From contig NZ_LYPL01000004.1 in assembly GCF_001662075.1 (NCBI RefSeq), positions 1 to 64,000 of the forward strand: a DNA stretch of 64,000 nucleotides, in the 5' to 3' direction. Positions 16,927-25,728 of the stretch are shown piece after piece. A program made the translations under genes and the position numbers. The stretch is from Rhizobium bangladeshense. Lineage in GTDB: Bacteria > Pseudomonadota > Alphaproteobacteria > Rhizobiales > Rhizobiaceae. Below the pieces are notes generated by a model. That model saw nothing but the letters and a program-made list of their open reading frames with translations. It had not been told where the DNA came from and searched no databases. How positions within the stretch are numbered: position 1 is the stretch's first letter; each line of letters opens with the position of its first letter.

Positions 16927-17270
16927 TGGGTTTGGACGAGATCGCGGCGAGGCTCCAGCAGACAAAGTCGCAGTCGTCGAAAAGGAGCGCGTCCACGGGA
17001 CAGTGCTGATGGTCGGCGACGGCGTGAACGACGCGCCAGCGCTGGCGGCAGCCGACGTCGGAATCGCGGTCGGCGTCGAGAACCTTGCGGCGGCAGCGGA
17101 GGCCGCGGATATAGTACTCGTCCGCGACGACCTCACCAGGATAGCGACGGCGATCGGCATCGCGCGTCGTTCCCGCAAGATCGCGCTTCAAAGCATCCAT
17201 GCCGGCATAGGTCTCTCGCTCCTCGCGATGGGGTTCGCGGGAGCGGGCTAACTTCCGCCGGTCGGCGGCG
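16927..17270 (+). pseudogene. Fragment of P1B-type ATPase, decayed copy of the gene at 27553-29415
   Basis: The stretch encodes the last part of the P domain and following helices of a metal ATPase (DKVAVVEKERVHG...GDGVNDAPALAAADVG...), nearly identical at the DNA level to the intact ATPase 10 kb away on the other strand. It is broken in three ways: the 5' two-thirds are missing; a 4-bp deletion near 16950 (compared with the intact copy) shifts frame; and a C-to-A change makes TAA at 17249-17251. Homology stops at about 17270, where it joins a universal stress protein fragment. No function expected. Confidence 0.9.
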
Positions 17271-17420
17271 CGGTGGCGCCGCCATCCCAGGCGATGGCGG
17301 TCGTATCTACACGAGAGCAGACGCTGGTGGCGGGAAACAGCACGAGGGGTCGGCCACTCCCGAACAGCAGCATCTCGGAAAGCTGCCGGGAGAGCTCCGA
17401 GGCCTCGACGATGGAAAGTC
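17269..17420 (-). pseudogene. Fragment of universal stress protein gene, decayed copy of 26735-27556
   Basis: Minus-strand residues LSIVEASELS...LLFGSGRPLVLFPATSVCSRVDT.AIAWDG match the middle of the tandem universal stress protein encoded at 26735-27556. Both ends of the gene are missing. In the intact locus this gene and the ATPase gene converge tail to tail; here the same convergent order is kept, but the 3' ends of both have been deleted and the break points share a short GCGG(C/T)GGCG-like sequence, suggesting deletion at a microhomology. Confidence 0.88.
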
Positions 17421-17508
17421 CGAGGCCGATTGGCGGAAGGTACCGGCAGAACAGCCAAGTTCGCAGCGGTTGAAATCCTTGCCCCCAATCCTTGTCATAG
17501 CCAAGCAC

Positions 17509-17940
17509 CTATTGCCGCGTGAAGGTCTGCATCTCCTCGGGCGTGACCTTGCCGTCCTTGTTCGAATCAACCGCGTCGAATACACGCTTGTGGATCGCAG
17601 TCACCTCCTCGAAGGACAAGGCGCCGTCTCCGTCCGCGTCGGCGATTGCAAACATGATCTTCATCATGTGCCCCCGCATGCCCATGGCCGGCATGCTTCC
17701 CATCATGCCCGATTGCATCATATCCCGCCCCATCATCCCGCCAGGCACCATGTCGGCACCAGGCATTGCTCCGTGGCCCTGTCCAGCCACGGCATCCGTT
17801 CCGGATGGCGAGGCTGCCTGCGACGCGTCTGCGGGATGGTGCGGGTCGGAATCGTTCGTCTGTGCAAGCGCGGAACCTGCTGCACCGAACGCAACAAGCG
17901 CGGCCAGCAGTGTCCTGTGTGGCAATCTATTCGTTTTCAT
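17509..17940 (-). CDS. Exported EF-hand protein with Met/His-rich linker
   Basis: 143-aa secreted protein. A signal peptide (MKTNRLPHRTLLAALVAFGAAGSALA) is followed by a Met/Gly/His-rich stretch (about residues 55-95, with repeated GGMM/SGMM/HMM units) and two EF-hand loops, DADGDGALSFEE and DSNKDGKVTPEE. The EF-hands should bind calcium; the Met-rich linker resembles periplasmic copper-binding segments, which would suit a neighbourhood of copper enzymes and metal pumps, but that is inference. AAAGGAGAG lies before the ATG. No FNR-type box was found upstream. Confidence 0.8.
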   Translation of the reverse strand: MKTNRLPHRTLLAALVAFGAAGSALAQTNDSDPHHPADASQAASPSGTDAVAGQGHGAMPGADMVPGGMMGRDMMQSGMMGSMPAMGMRGHMMKIMFAIADADGDGALSFEEVTAIHKRVFDAVDSNKDGKVTPEEMQTFTRQ

Positions 17941-18041
17941 GTCATCTCTCCTTTAATTTCTTCGGCTCGCCCTGCACGCCGTATTTCGTGGGGGACGGGC
18001 GTTTGGAACGTCGTGATCCGGCGGAATAACCGCCGGGCCAC

Positions 18042-18110
18042 CTAGTCGATCGACGAGCGTCGCAGCCGCAACGAGTTGCCGATCACGCTGACCGACGACA
18101 GGGCCATGGC
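18042..18110 (-). pseudogene. C-terminal remnant of a copper-type P1B ATPase
   Basis: Read on the minus strand in the frame different from the CBS gene, this encodes AAMALSSVSVIGNSLRLR followed by RSSID and a stop, the signature C-terminus of CopA-like ATPases. Nothing else of the ATPase remains. It is joined directly to the truncated CBS gene, so a deletion has removed the ATPase body and the 3' end of the CBS gene together. Confidence 0.75.
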
Positions 18111-18481
18111 GGCTGCTTGCGCGCTCTGGCAATGCCCTGCAGATCTCCCTTTTCGGCGAGCTGGCTTGCGGTGGCGGTCGGGGCCGCGCTGAGGGCGGGC
18201 GTCGACACCACGTCCTTGACGCGCCAGTTTCGGGCCTTCACGTAGGCCGACAGCGCATCTTCACGGTCGCGCGTATGTGGTACCGCCCGTCTCGTCCAAG
18301 ACGACGCCACCCGGCGCAACAGGTCTCCCTCGGTGACAATGCCCGCGAACCGACCTTCGCCATTGGCGATGGGCACCGCGCCAATCTTGTTGGCGTTAAC
18401 GATCTCGACGGCTTCCCTGACGTTGCGTCCATCGTCGATCGCCACCACCAGGGTCGCCATGATGATGTCTCTGGCAAGCAT
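18083..18481 (-). CDS. CBS-domain protein, truncated at the C-terminus by fusion
   Basis: Protein with a CBS domain: MLARDIIMATLVVAIDDGRNVREAVEIVNANKIGAVPI then GRFAGIVTEGDLLRR, and the start of a second repeat (VKDVVSTPALSA). CBS pairs bind adenosine nucleotides and often sense energy state. The expected second CBS half is lost; the frame runs from LAEKGDLQG into out-of-frame sequence of a metal ATPase tail (KQPPWPCRRSA). Start ATG 18481 has AAGGAG 8 bp ahead. An FNR-type box lies 55 bp upstream. The product is probably non-functional or only partly functional, about 132 aa. Confidence 0.75.
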   Translation of the reverse strand: MLARDIIMATLVVAIDDGRNVREAVEIVNANKIGAVPIANGEGRFAGIVTEGDLLRRVASSWTRRAVPHTRDREDALSAYVKARNWRVKDVVSTPALSAAPTATASQLAEKGDLQGIARARKQPPWPCRRSA

Positions 18482-18535
18482 CACACTATCTCCTTGTTGA
18501 CCAGACAATTAGGGAGCCAACACACGTCGAGCGCA

Positions 18536-18549
18536 TTGACGTGGATCAA
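18536..18549. promoter_or_regulatory. FNR-type box TTGAC-GTGG-ATCAA
   Basis: TTG-N8-CAA site 55 bp before the CBS-domain gene (minus strand). The promoter has outlived the truncation of its gene. Confidence 0.7.
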
Positions 18550-18968
18550 GCCGCGCAAGGAGCACCACGTAGGCCGCCTTCGCGCGTGGGCGTCTCAGGA
18601 GCCGACCAAGTGTGGCATCAGGCACGCCGGTCGATGCGTAAGCATGCAGCCTTAGCAGGATTTGAGACAACGAACGGACGGTTCCTCGTATTCGCGACAC
18701 ACTGCTGCAATGCCATTAGCGATCGACGAGTGCCGCCTCGCCGCGTTGATAAATACTGGATGCGCCGGCCTCGAGGACGCGATGGAATCGCATCCGCTGC
18801 AGAGCGAGAAGGGGTCAAACAGGCTGAATCTGACGCTAAAAAGCCTTTCTTTTCACGCGGAAATCCCGCCGAGCGCGAGGCTGCTACCTCGCACTCGAAT
18901 CGTCTCTCCTGCTGGACGGCCTGGCCGCGACAGTATGGCTGGTGGCAGTTGATACCCAATTCCGGTCA
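18550..18968. other. Gap without recognisable gene
   Basis: About 420 bp between the CBS gene promoter and the phosphoketolase stop. Open frames here lack ribosome sites and have no recognisable product. It may hold the decayed remains of the deleted ATPase region, but I see no readable motif. Confidence 0.45.
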
Positions 18969-21362
18969 TCAGTCACCCTGGGAGGAGCGTGCCCAGCGCC
19001 AATTCTGGATCTCCTGCATATCTTCTCCACGCTCCCGCACGAACGCCCGGTGCTCGTCGAGCTTTGCATGCAGGTCTGCGATCACGTCTGGGACCTTTTC
19101 GGCGAGATCGGGCACCCGCGCGATCGCCTCGAGAGCGAGATGATACCTGTCCAGCTCGTTCAAGACGGTCATGTCGAACGGCGTCGTCGTGGTGCCCTCC
19201 TCCATGAACCCGCGCACGTGGATGTTGCCGTGATTGGTGCGCCGGTACGTCAACCGGTGGATGAGATAGGGATAGCCGTGGTAGGCGAAGATGACCGGCC
19301 TGTCTTTCGTAAAGATACCATCGAACCGCGCGTCGTCGAGACCATGGGGGTGCTGCTGGGGGTCCTGCATTGCAAGCAGGTCGACGACGTTCACCGTCCT
19401 GATTTTCAAGTCGGGTATCGCCTCGTGCAACAGCATCACGGCCGCGAGCGTCTCCATCGTCGGCACGTCTCCCGCACAGGCCATCACGACGTCAGGCGCG
19501 ATCGAATCCTTCTCGAAGCTGGCCCACTCCCAGACGCCAATGCCCTCCTCGCAATGCTTCACCGCCTCGTCGATCGTGAGGTACTGGGACTCCGGCTGCT
19601 TGCCGGCGACGATCACGTTGACGCGGTCGTATGTCTTCAGGCAATGATCGCCGACCCACAGCAGCGTGTTGGCGTCCGGCGGTAGATAGATGCGGACGAT
19701 GTCGGCCTTCTTGTTGGCGACCAGATCGACGAAGCCGGGGTCCTGATGCGAGAAGCCGTTGTGGTCCTGTCGCCAGACATGGGACGTCAGGAGGTAGTTG
19801 AGAGACGATACCGGCTCCCGCCATTCCAATTCTCGCGAAACCTTGAGCCACTTGGCGTGCTGGTTGAACATCGAGTCGATGATGTGGATGAAGGCCTCGT
19901 AGCATGAGAAAAGCCCGTGGCGGCCGGTAAGGAGATATCCCTCCAGCCAGCCCTGGCAGAGATGTTCGCTGAGAACCTCCATGACCCGTCCGTCTCTGCC
20001 AAGATGGACATCGTACCCTTCGATCTCTTGCATCCAGACACGGTCCGTCTGCTCAAAGACGGCACCCAGCCGGTTCGACTCGGTCTCGTCCGGCCCGAAG
20101 ATCCGGAAGTTTTTGGCATCTGCATTGAGCCGCATGACGTCCCGCAGATACCGTCCTAAAATCTCTGTCGACTGGACCTGGGAAGCGCCACGAACGTCGA
20201 TCGCGACCGCGTGGTCGCGAATGTCTGGTAGCTGCAGCTCCTTGCGCAACCGTCCACCGTTTGCGTAGGGCGTCGCTCCCATGCGCTTCTCACCGGTCGG
20301 CGCCATGGCCCGCAACTCGTCCTTGGGCCGCCCGTCCGTTTCGAACAGGTCATCGGGATCATAGCTACGCATCCAGTCTTCGAGGATCTTTCGGTGGCCG
20401 GCATCCCCGCGGCAATTGGCGACAGGCACCTGATGGGCGCGCCAGAAACCCTCCACCTTCTTGCCGTCGACCTCCTTCGGCCCGGTCCACCCCTTGGGGC
20501 TGCGAAGCACGATCATCGGCCACCGCGGCACGCCGGCCGCGGGCGACCCGTTCCTCGCCGACGCCTGCAAGGATTCGATGATGTCGAAGGCCCTGTCGAA
20601 GGCGGCCGCCATCTGCCGATGCATGTCCGCCGGCTCGTGACCCTCTACGAAGATCGGCTCATAGCCGAGTCCGATGAACAGGCTGCGGAGATCCCCGTCG
20701 CTTGTCCTCGACAGGATCGTAGGATTGGCGATCTTGTAGCCGTTGAGATGCAGGATCGGCAGCACCGCGCCGTCGCGAGCAGGATTGAGAAACTTCGTCG
20801 AATGCCAGGCCGCCGCAAGCGGGCCAGTCTCCGCTTCGCCGTCGCCGACCACGCAGGCTACCACGAGGCCCGGATTGTCGAACGCGGCGCCGAAGGCGTG
20901 GACCAGTGCATATCCGAGTTCGCCGCCTTCGTGGATCGAACCGGGGGTCTCCGGCGCAACGTGGCTCGGTATCCCACCGGGAAAGGAAAACTGCCTGAAC
21001 AGCTTGCGCATGCCATCGGCATCCTGCGAGATGTCGGGATAGACCTCGCTGTATGTTCCCTCCAGATAGGTGTTCGCCACCATTCCCGGCCCGCCGTGGC
21101 CCGGCCCGCACACATAAAGGACATCTCCGTCGCGATCCTTGATGACGCGGTTGAGATGGGCGTAGATGAAATTGAGGCCGGGCGTCGTTCCCCAATGTCC
21201 GAGAAGGCGGGGCTTTATGTGTTCCGGTCGAAGCGGCTCGCGCAGAAGCGGATTGTCCATGAGGTAGATCTGTCCGATGGACAGGTAGTTGGCGGCCCGC
21301 CAGTAGCGGTCGATGAGTTCGAGCTCGCGCTCGGTGGGAGGTAGGCTGTTACGTTCAGGCAT
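18969..21362 (-). CDS. xfp: Phosphoketolase
   Basis: 797-aa thiamine-diphosphate enzyme that splits xylulose-5-P (and possibly fructose-6-P) with phosphate to acetyl phosphate plus an aldose phosphate. Family signs: N-terminal [33 protein letters not shown], the cofactor motif [22 protein letters not shown] and the C-terminal SHQDPGF and YHGYP segments. Full length for the family. It starts 9 bp after ackA, so acetyl phosphate would go straight to acetate and ATP. Last gene of a four-gene operon led by an FNR-type box at 24556, indicating use under low oxygen. Confidence 0.96.
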   Translation of the reverse strand: MPERNSLPPTERELELIDRYWRAANYLSIGQIYLMDNPLLREPLRPEHIKPRLLGHWGTTPGLNFIYAHLNRVIKDRDGDVLYVCGPGHGGPGMVANTYLEGTYSEVYPDISQDADGMRKLFRQFSFPGGIPSHVAPETPGSIHEGGELGYALVHAFGAAFDNPGLVVACVVGDGEAETGPLAAAWHSTKFLNPARDGAVLPILHLNGYKIANPTILSRTSDGDLRSLFIGLGYEPIFVEGHEPADMHRQMAAAFDRAFDIIESLQASARNGSPAAGVPRWPMIVLRSPKGWTGPKEVDGKKVEGFWRAHQVPVANCRGDAGHRKILEDWMRSYDPDDLFETDGRPKDELRAMAPTGEKRMGATPYANGGRLRKELQLPDIRDHAVAIDVRGASQVQSTEILGRYLRDVMRLNADAKNFRIFGPDETESNRLGAVFEQTDRVWMQEIEGYDVHLGRDGRVMEVLSEHLCQGWLEGYLLTGRHGLFSCYEAFIHIIDSMFNQHAKWLKVSRELEWREPVSSLNYLLTSHVWRQDHNGFSHQDPGFVDLVANKKADIVRIYLPPDANTLLWVGDHCLKTYDRVNVIVAGKQPESQYLTIDEAVKHCEEGIGVWEWASFEKDSIAPDVVMACAGDVPTMETLAAVMLLHEAIPDLKIRTVNVVDLLAMQDPQQHPHGLDDARFDGIFTKDRPVIFAYHGYPYLIHRLTYRRTNHGNIHVRGFMEEGTTTTPFDMTVLNELDRYHLALEAIARVPDLAEKVPDVIADLHAKLDEHRAFVRERGEDMQEIQNWRWARSSQGD

Positions 21363-21371
21363 GATGTATCC

Positions 21372-22544
21372 TCAAAGCTTGTGGCGGCTGATGACTTCGA
21401 TCGCTTCGTCGGCGATCACCTGTTCCTCGTCGGTCGGAATGACGAGGGCGACGATTTCGCTTTCTCTCGCGCTGATTACGGTCGCGTTCATCTTGTTCGC
21501 CGGCTCGCTAAACGAGAGACCCAGCCAACCCAGATGGTGGGCGACGCCATTGCGTATCTCCGGCTGATGCTCGCCTATGCCGGCGGTGAAGACGATGGCG
21601 TCGACCCCGCCCAGAGAGACCGCGAGCCTTCCTATCTCGCCGGCGGTCCTGAAGCAGAAGAGATCGAGGGCTTCCCTGGACGCCGGATGGAAGTCCTCCA
21701 GCAGGACACGGACGTCGCCGCTTTTGCCGGAGACGCCGAGCAACCCGCAACTGTGATAGAGGAAATCCTCGAGACGATCCGCGTCGTGGAAATTGTTGCG
21801 CAGAAGGTGGACGACAGCGCCGGGGTCGAGGGAACCAGGCCGGGTCGACATCGGAATTCCGTCCAGCGGGGAGAAGCCCATGCTGGCGTCTATGCTCACG
21901 CCGTCGACCATTCCGCAAAGGCTCGCGCCGCTTCCAAGATGCGCACAGATGACACGGCCGGCGGCCAGGTCGGGATCGTGTTTCCTGAGTTCGCCGGCGA
22001 CGTACTTATAGGAAAGACCGTGGAAGCCGTATCTGCGGATCCCGGCGTCATGCAACTCTCTTGGAATGGCGAGCCGTGCGGCAAGACTGCTCTGCGACGA
22101 ATGGAACGCGGTATCGAAGGACGCCGTCTGCGGTATGTCCGGATATGCGCTCCGCACTGCGCGGACGATCGCAAGCGCCGGAGGGAGGTGCACCGGCGCG
22201 AGGTGCCTCAGATCCTCCATTCTGAGGACGACCTCGGGCTCCAGTAGAACGGGGCCATCGAAGACCCGTCCGCCGTGGACGATGCGATGGCCGGCCACCA
22301 CGGGGTCGAACCCTCTGCGGACGATGCAATCGACGACCTGCGAAACCAGCCGCGCGTCGATCGCTGTCCCGGACGGAAGATCGACAGTCTCGTCCCCGTT
22401 AGAAAATCGGAAGGTGAATCTTGACTGGTCTCCGAGCGTGGCAACACCGCCTCCCAGCCGGAGTGCCCGACCGTCCTTCAGCCTGAAGACGCCGACCTTT
22501 AGGCTGGAGGACCCGGCGTTGAAAGTGACGGCAACCCTATCCAT
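21372..22544 (-). CDS. ackA: Acetate kinase
   Basis: 390-aa cytosolic kinase converting acetyl phosphate and ADP to acetate and ATP. The ASKHA-fold motifs are visible: NAGSSSLK at residues 9-16, HRIVHGG in the substrate site, HLGSGASLCG, SMGFSPLDG and the late FTAGIGEH. Length fits AckA. It overlaps the preceding 117-aa unknown gene by 8 bp and is followed at 9 bp by phosphoketolase, giving a substrate-level ATP module. Confidence 0.97.
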   Translation of the reverse strand: MDRVAVTFNAGSSSLKVGVFRLKDGRALRLGGGVATLGDQSRFTFRFSNGDETVDLPSGTAIDARLVSQVVDCIVRRGFDPVVAGHRIVHGGRVFDGPVLLEPEVVLRMEDLRHLAPVHLPPALAIVRAVRSAYPDIPQTASFDTAFHSSQSSLAARLAIPRELHDAGIRRYGFHGLSYKYVAGELRKHDPDLAAGRVICAHLGSGASLCGMVDGVSIDASMGFSPLDGIPMSTRPGSLDPGAVVHLLRNNFHDADRLEDFLYHSCGLLGVSGKSGDVRVLLEDFHPASREALDLFCFRTAGEIGRLAVSLGGVDAIVFTAGIGEHQPEIRNGVAHHLGWLGLSFSEPANKMNATVISARESEIVALVIPTDEEQVIADEAIEVISRHKL

Positions 22545-22890
22545 GGACCGAACCCTTAGGGCGTGCAGTCCCAGCAGATTTCGTAGCCACCTTCGTTGCT
22601 CCCTGCCTGCCTGCCTCCTTGCTTGCCTCTTCGAAGAACTCGCATGCGTACTCCAAGGCGGCCTTCTCGTCTTCCGACGACAGACCGAACGGCGCGCACT
22701 GCACCTTCATCGCCCGCAGAACCTTCTTCTTCAACGCGGCGACCGCAAAGGCATTCTTCGAAGCGAGAACCTCCCGCAGGCAGGTTATAGCGACGACCTC
22801 CAGGACGACAAGCTTGCCTTGCACCTCCCCCTGGCTCGGTATCGCGAAGCGTTCCCCGCCGCGCTTGCAGTCACGATCCATGATTAACAT
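22537..22890 (-). CDS. Hypothetical protein in the phosphoketolase operon
   Basis: 117-aa soluble protein I do not recognise. It opens with MLIMDRDCKRGGERFAIP, has a hydrophobic strand (KLVVLEVVAITCLREVLA) and an acidic helix (SSEDEKAALEYACEFFEEA), ending in a Lys/Thr/Pro-rich tail. I start at ATG 22890 because GGAGGAG lies just upstream; this overlaps the metallo-beta-lactamase gene by 20 bp and its own end overlaps ackA by 8 bp. This tight coupling says it is a real part of the operon, perhaps a regulator or small partner of one of the enzymes. Confidence 0.65.
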   Translation of the reverse strand: MLIMDRDCKRGGERFAIPSQGEVQGKLVVLEVVAITCLREVLASKNAFAVAALKKKVLRAMKVQCAPFGLSSEDEKAALEYACEFFEEASKEAGRQGATKVATKSAGTARPKGSVHG

Positions 22891-24505
22891 TGCCGTCTCT
22901 CCTCCCTTGGACCGCCGGAGCATCGTCCGGGTCCAGTGCGCGTCGAAGCCTGCGCAGCACGATGGCGCGGCCCTTTTCGTCGGCGACGGATTTCAGACGA
23001 TCGGACAGGTCCAAAACGAACCGCTGATAGTCGTTGTTCCAGTCGGGCCTGCCGGGCACGACCGGCTTGATACGTGCGGGCGTCCTGTCCTCGATGAGGC
23101 GTGGGCCCGCCGGTGAAAGCTCGTAGGCGTCGTCCAGCGACGGGCAGACGACCTTTGCGGAAACTTGCTTCGAGAGACGCGCGGCCATCGCTTCACGAGC
23201 GCTCTCCTCTCCATGGACAAGGAAGACCGCGTTCCGGATCGGCTCCCGCTCGGCAACCCACGCATCCAGTTCGCTTGCATCCGCATGTCCGCTGTAGGCG
23301 TCGAGCGTGGCCATCCTGGCGCAGACGTGAATCTCCTCGCCCTGGATGCGGACGTCGGTTGCGCCCTCCTGCAGGATGCGGCCAAGCGTCCCCGCCGCCT
23401 GGAAGCCGACGAACAGCACGGTGCATTCCCGTCGCCAGAGCCAGTTCTTCAGGCGGTGGCGGATCCGCCCCGCCTCGCACATTCCGCTTGCCGCGATAAT
23501 GATGTGAAAGCCCCGGACGAGATCGAGCGCCTTCGACTGCTCGGCCGTCTCGGTGAAACGGACGTTCGGCGCGTTGAGCGCGCGAAGGAACGCCTTGCCG
23601 TGACCGAGGTTGGCCACATGCTTCTTGAACGCCTCGGTCGCTCGCGACGCGAGCGGCGAGTCTATCATGATAGGGCACCGCGGCACCTCTCCCTCCCCCA
23701 TGAGGGCGACGAGATCGGTCAGCACCTCCTGCGTCCTCTCGACGGCAAAGGAGGGAATGAGAAGAACCCCGCCGGGGCTGTTCGAGCTCGCCACCACTTC
23801 GCGCAGCCGGTCCCGTCGATCTTTCAGGGCGTACTCTTCCCGTTCCCTGTCTCCGTATGTGCTTTCGCAGATGAGGTAATCGACCCCGGAAGGCGCCAGA
23901 GGGAGGTTTTCGAACAGCTTGTTGCTCGCGCCGACGTCGCCCGAGAACAAAATTCTTGTCGCCCCGTCGGCGCCGGGCGTCTCGACTTCGATGGATGCCG
24001 AACCCATCAGATGTCCGGCATTCCAGTAGCGGAACCTTACGCCGCCGACGGTCTCCCGCCACTCGCCATACTCGACCGCGATGAACTGCGGCAGCATGCT
24101 GCGGGCGTCGTCGGCGGTATAGATGGGCTCCACCGTCTCTCGCGCCCTTCTGCTATTCCTTCGGTTGAGCTGTCGGACCTCCGACTCCTGGATGTGACCC
24201 GAATCCTGCAGCATGATCGTGCAAAGGTCGATCGTTGCTGCCGTTGCAAAGATTGGCCCGCCGTATCCCGCCTTCGCGAGCTTCGGAAGCAGGCCCGAGT
24301 GGTCGATGTGCGCGTACGTGAGCAGCACGGCGTCGATCCGCAATGGTTCGAAGGGGAATGGCTTATAGTTGAGCTCCTTCTCAGACTTCGAGCCCTGGAA
24401 CATTCCGCAGTCGATCAGAATGCGCGTGCCACCGGTCTCTAGAAGGAGACATGATCCGGTGACCGACCCCGCGGCGCCGTGGAAATGGAGAATGGGATTG
24501 GCCAT
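22871..24505 (-). CDS. Metallo-beta-lactamase/beta-CASP RNA-processing-type hydrolase
   Basis: 544-aa protein of the beta-CASP group (CPSF73/YSH1-like) with the metal motif TYAHIDHSG (H-x-H-x-D-H) near residue 55, GDVGASNKLFEN, the beta-CASP insert, and a C-terminal RNA-specificity segment containing FVGFQAAGTLGRIL, YSGHADASELDAWV and FLVHGEESAREAMA. Members cleave RNA or act as regulators; rhizobial copies in phosphoketolase operons are uncharacterised. I start at ATG 24505, which leads into NPILHFHGAAGSVTGSC. It heads the four-gene operon and has a perfect palindromic box 50 bp upstream. Confidence 0.85.
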   Translation of the reverse strand: MANPILHFHGAAGSVTGSCLLLETGGTRILIDCGMFQGSKSEKELNYKPFPFEPLRIDAVLLTYAHIDHSGLLPKLAKAGYGGPIFATAATIDLCTIMLQDSGHIQESEVRQLNRRNSRRARETVEPIYTADDARSMLPQFIAVEYGEWRETVGGVRFRYWNAGHLMGSASIEVETPGADGATRILFSGDVGASNKLFENLPLAPSGVDYLICESTYGDREREEYALKDRRDRLREVVASSNSPGGVLLIPSFAVERTQEVLTDLVALMGEGEVPRCPIMIDSPLASRATEAFKKHVANLGHGKAFLRALNAPNVRFTETAEQSKALDLVRGFHIIIAASGMCEAGRIRHRLKNWLWRRECTVLFVGFQAAGTLGRILQEGATDVRIQGEEIHVCARMATLDAYSGHADASELDAWVAEREPIRNAVFLVHGEESAREAMAARLSKQVSAKVVCPSLDDAYELSPAGPRLIEDRTPARIKPVVPGRPDWNNDYQRFVLDLSDRLKSVADEKGRAIVLRRLRRALDPDDAPAVQGRRDGNVNHGS

Positions 24506-24555
24506 GACAATTCCTACTGTTGTCACGAACCTACGCCGCCGCAGGCGATCGTACG

Positions 24556-24569
24556 TTGACGAAGGTCAA
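24556..24569. promoter_or_regulatory. FNR-type box TTGAC-GAAG-GTCAA
   Basis: Perfectly palindromic half-sites (TTGAC/GTCAA), 50 bp before the first gene of the MBL-unknown-ackA-xfp operon on the minus strand. Confidence 0.78.
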
Positions 24570-24923
24570 AGACAAGCTAGACGACGGATCCATAGCAGTC
24601 GGACGCCTAAGAGTTGCTGCAGGATGGCCTCATTTGCATCCACAAGAGACGCTGGTGACGCATCGGATGCGGCCGCCTTCGCCATCGAGATATTTTGATC
24701 TTGGCGATCGATCGCGTTGCGAAACCTCCGTCGCGTGTAGCCGGTGAAGCCGGGCTCGGCGCATAGACTATCGCGACCCGCAGCGCCCGCGGGCGTGGCC
24801 CAACCCCGAGGCGAAGCGTACGGCTTACTCGTCAAGCACCAATTGCCCTAAACGTGTCCCTCCACAATCAGAATCTCATCATCGCCTCCCCGACCTTGGC
24901 TTGATCCTGGTGAAGCATCCGGA
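24570..24923. other. Intergenic region, no supported gene
   Basis: The gap between two divergent FNR-controlled units. A minus-strand frame at 24566-24835 contains MAKAAASDASPASLVDANEA but has no ribosome site and I cannot support it. A second weak FNR-like sequence, TTGATCCTGGTGAA, begins at 24901. Confidence 0.4.
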
Positions 24924-24937
24924 TTGATGCTCGTCAA
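24924..24937. promoter_or_regulatory. FNR-type box TTGAT-GCTC-GTCAA
   Basis: Strong TTG-N8-CAA site 68 bp before the plus-strand gene at 25006 and its downstream universal stress gene. Confidence 0.75.
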
Positions 24938-25005
24938 AGACGGATTGCCTTGGGGCAGATAGGCTCCTGGACACAGCGCCACGACCTCATCCAAAGGAGA
25001 CGGAC

Positions 25006-25305
25006 ATGCGCGAACACGAAAAGACCTGCAAGACAGCAACCGACGCAGCCATGACCATTCCCCCGGTCGAGCGAACCTCCGCAGACCTTGTTCTCGGACG
25101 TCGGGACGAGGATCGCTGGGAGGTGACGGCGGCGACGCCGCGAGGCCAGGCATGGGCGAGAGACCATTTCTGCTGCGCGCTCCGGCAATCCTTCACTGGC
25201 ACCATGTGTCTCGACATCATGAGCGCCGATCGTCTTCTCAAGGAAGCGCATGACGATGGACTGACGACCGAGTTCGTTAGCCTGTCTGGAAAGGACATAT
25301 ACTGA
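25006..25305 (+). CDS. Hypothetical protein, 99 aa
   Basis: Soluble protein I do not recognise, with four cysteines (EKTCKT, FCCAL, TMCLD) and a central WEVTAATPRGQAWARDHF segment; the C-terminal half reads SADRLLKEAHDDGLTTEFVSL, a helix-strand pattern. AAAGGAGACGGAC precedes the ATG. It is 1 bp from the next gene, a small universal stress protein, and a strong FNR-type box lies 68 bp upstream, so it belongs to the low-oxygen regulon. Confidence 0.65.
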   Translation: MREHEKTCKTATDAAMTIPPVERTSADLVLGRRDEDRWEVTAATPRGQAWARDHFCCALRQSFTGTMCLDIMSADRLLKEAHDDGLTTEFVSLSGKDIY

Positions 25306-25306
25306 C

Positions 25307-25717
25307 ATGTTCGCCACCGTCGTCTGCGCCATCGGCCGGGGATCCCGGCAACGCATGCTCCAGCTCGTCGAAACGGCCCGCGCGCAGCTCACCCCCAACG
25401 GAAGCCTCCACCTCGTTCACGTGGTGGAGGGCCTACCGTCGTCGGCCTCGCCGGATGATTGGGCGATCGAGGTGATGGCCGCCGCCGAGACCAGACTTTC
25501 GGAAGCTCTGCGGTCGGCTGACACTGCTGCTTCGATACACGTCCGCGCGGGTAACCCGTCTCAGATCATCGTCGCCATCGCGAAGGAGATCACCGCCGAT
25601 CTCGTCGTGATCGCTTCTCACCGGGACGACGTGCTCGACCGGGTCTTCGGCTCGGTCGTGGATCACGTCGTGCAGCGCGCACCATGCTCCATCCTCGTCT
25701 TGCGAACAACCCGGTGA
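25307..25717 (+). CDS. Universal stress protein, single domain
   Basis: 136-aa single UspA domain. It shows the opening strand MFATVVCAIGRGSRQ, the RAGNPSQIIVAIAKEITADLVVIASH segment, and GSVVDHVVQRAPCSILVLR, the family's C-terminal phosphate-loop and strand. The usual G-x2-G-x9-G-S/T ATP-binding motif is altered (ASHRDDVLDRVFGSVV), so nucleotide binding is uncertain. Cotranscribed with the 99-aa unknown gene under an FNR-type box; Usp proteins are a regular part of anoxia-survival regulons. Confidence 0.88.
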   Translation: MFATVVCAIGRGSRQRMLQLVETARAQLTPNGSLHLVHVVEGLPSSASPDDWAIEVMAAAETRLSEALRSADTAASIHVRAGNPSQIIVAIAKEITADLVVIASHRDDVLDRVFGSVVDHVVQRAPCSILVLRTTR

Positions 25718-25728
25718 CGCTGTGCGCT

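Noticed and set aside
18541..19143. Plus-strand frame of 200 codons between CBS gene and phosphoketolase
   Set aside because: Runs into phosphoketolase on the other strand, lacks a ribosome site and protein-like composition.
20394..21344. Plus-strand frame of 316 codons opposite phosphoketolase
   Set aside because: Antisense shadow of a well-conserved enzyme gene.
23165..24442. Plus-strand frame of 425 codons opposite the metallo-beta-lactamase gene
   Set aside because: Antisense shadow; composition is Arg/Asp-rich with no motif.
24566..24835. Minus-strand 89-codon frame upstream of the MBL operon
   Set aside because: Overlaps the FNR-type box of that operon and has no start signal.
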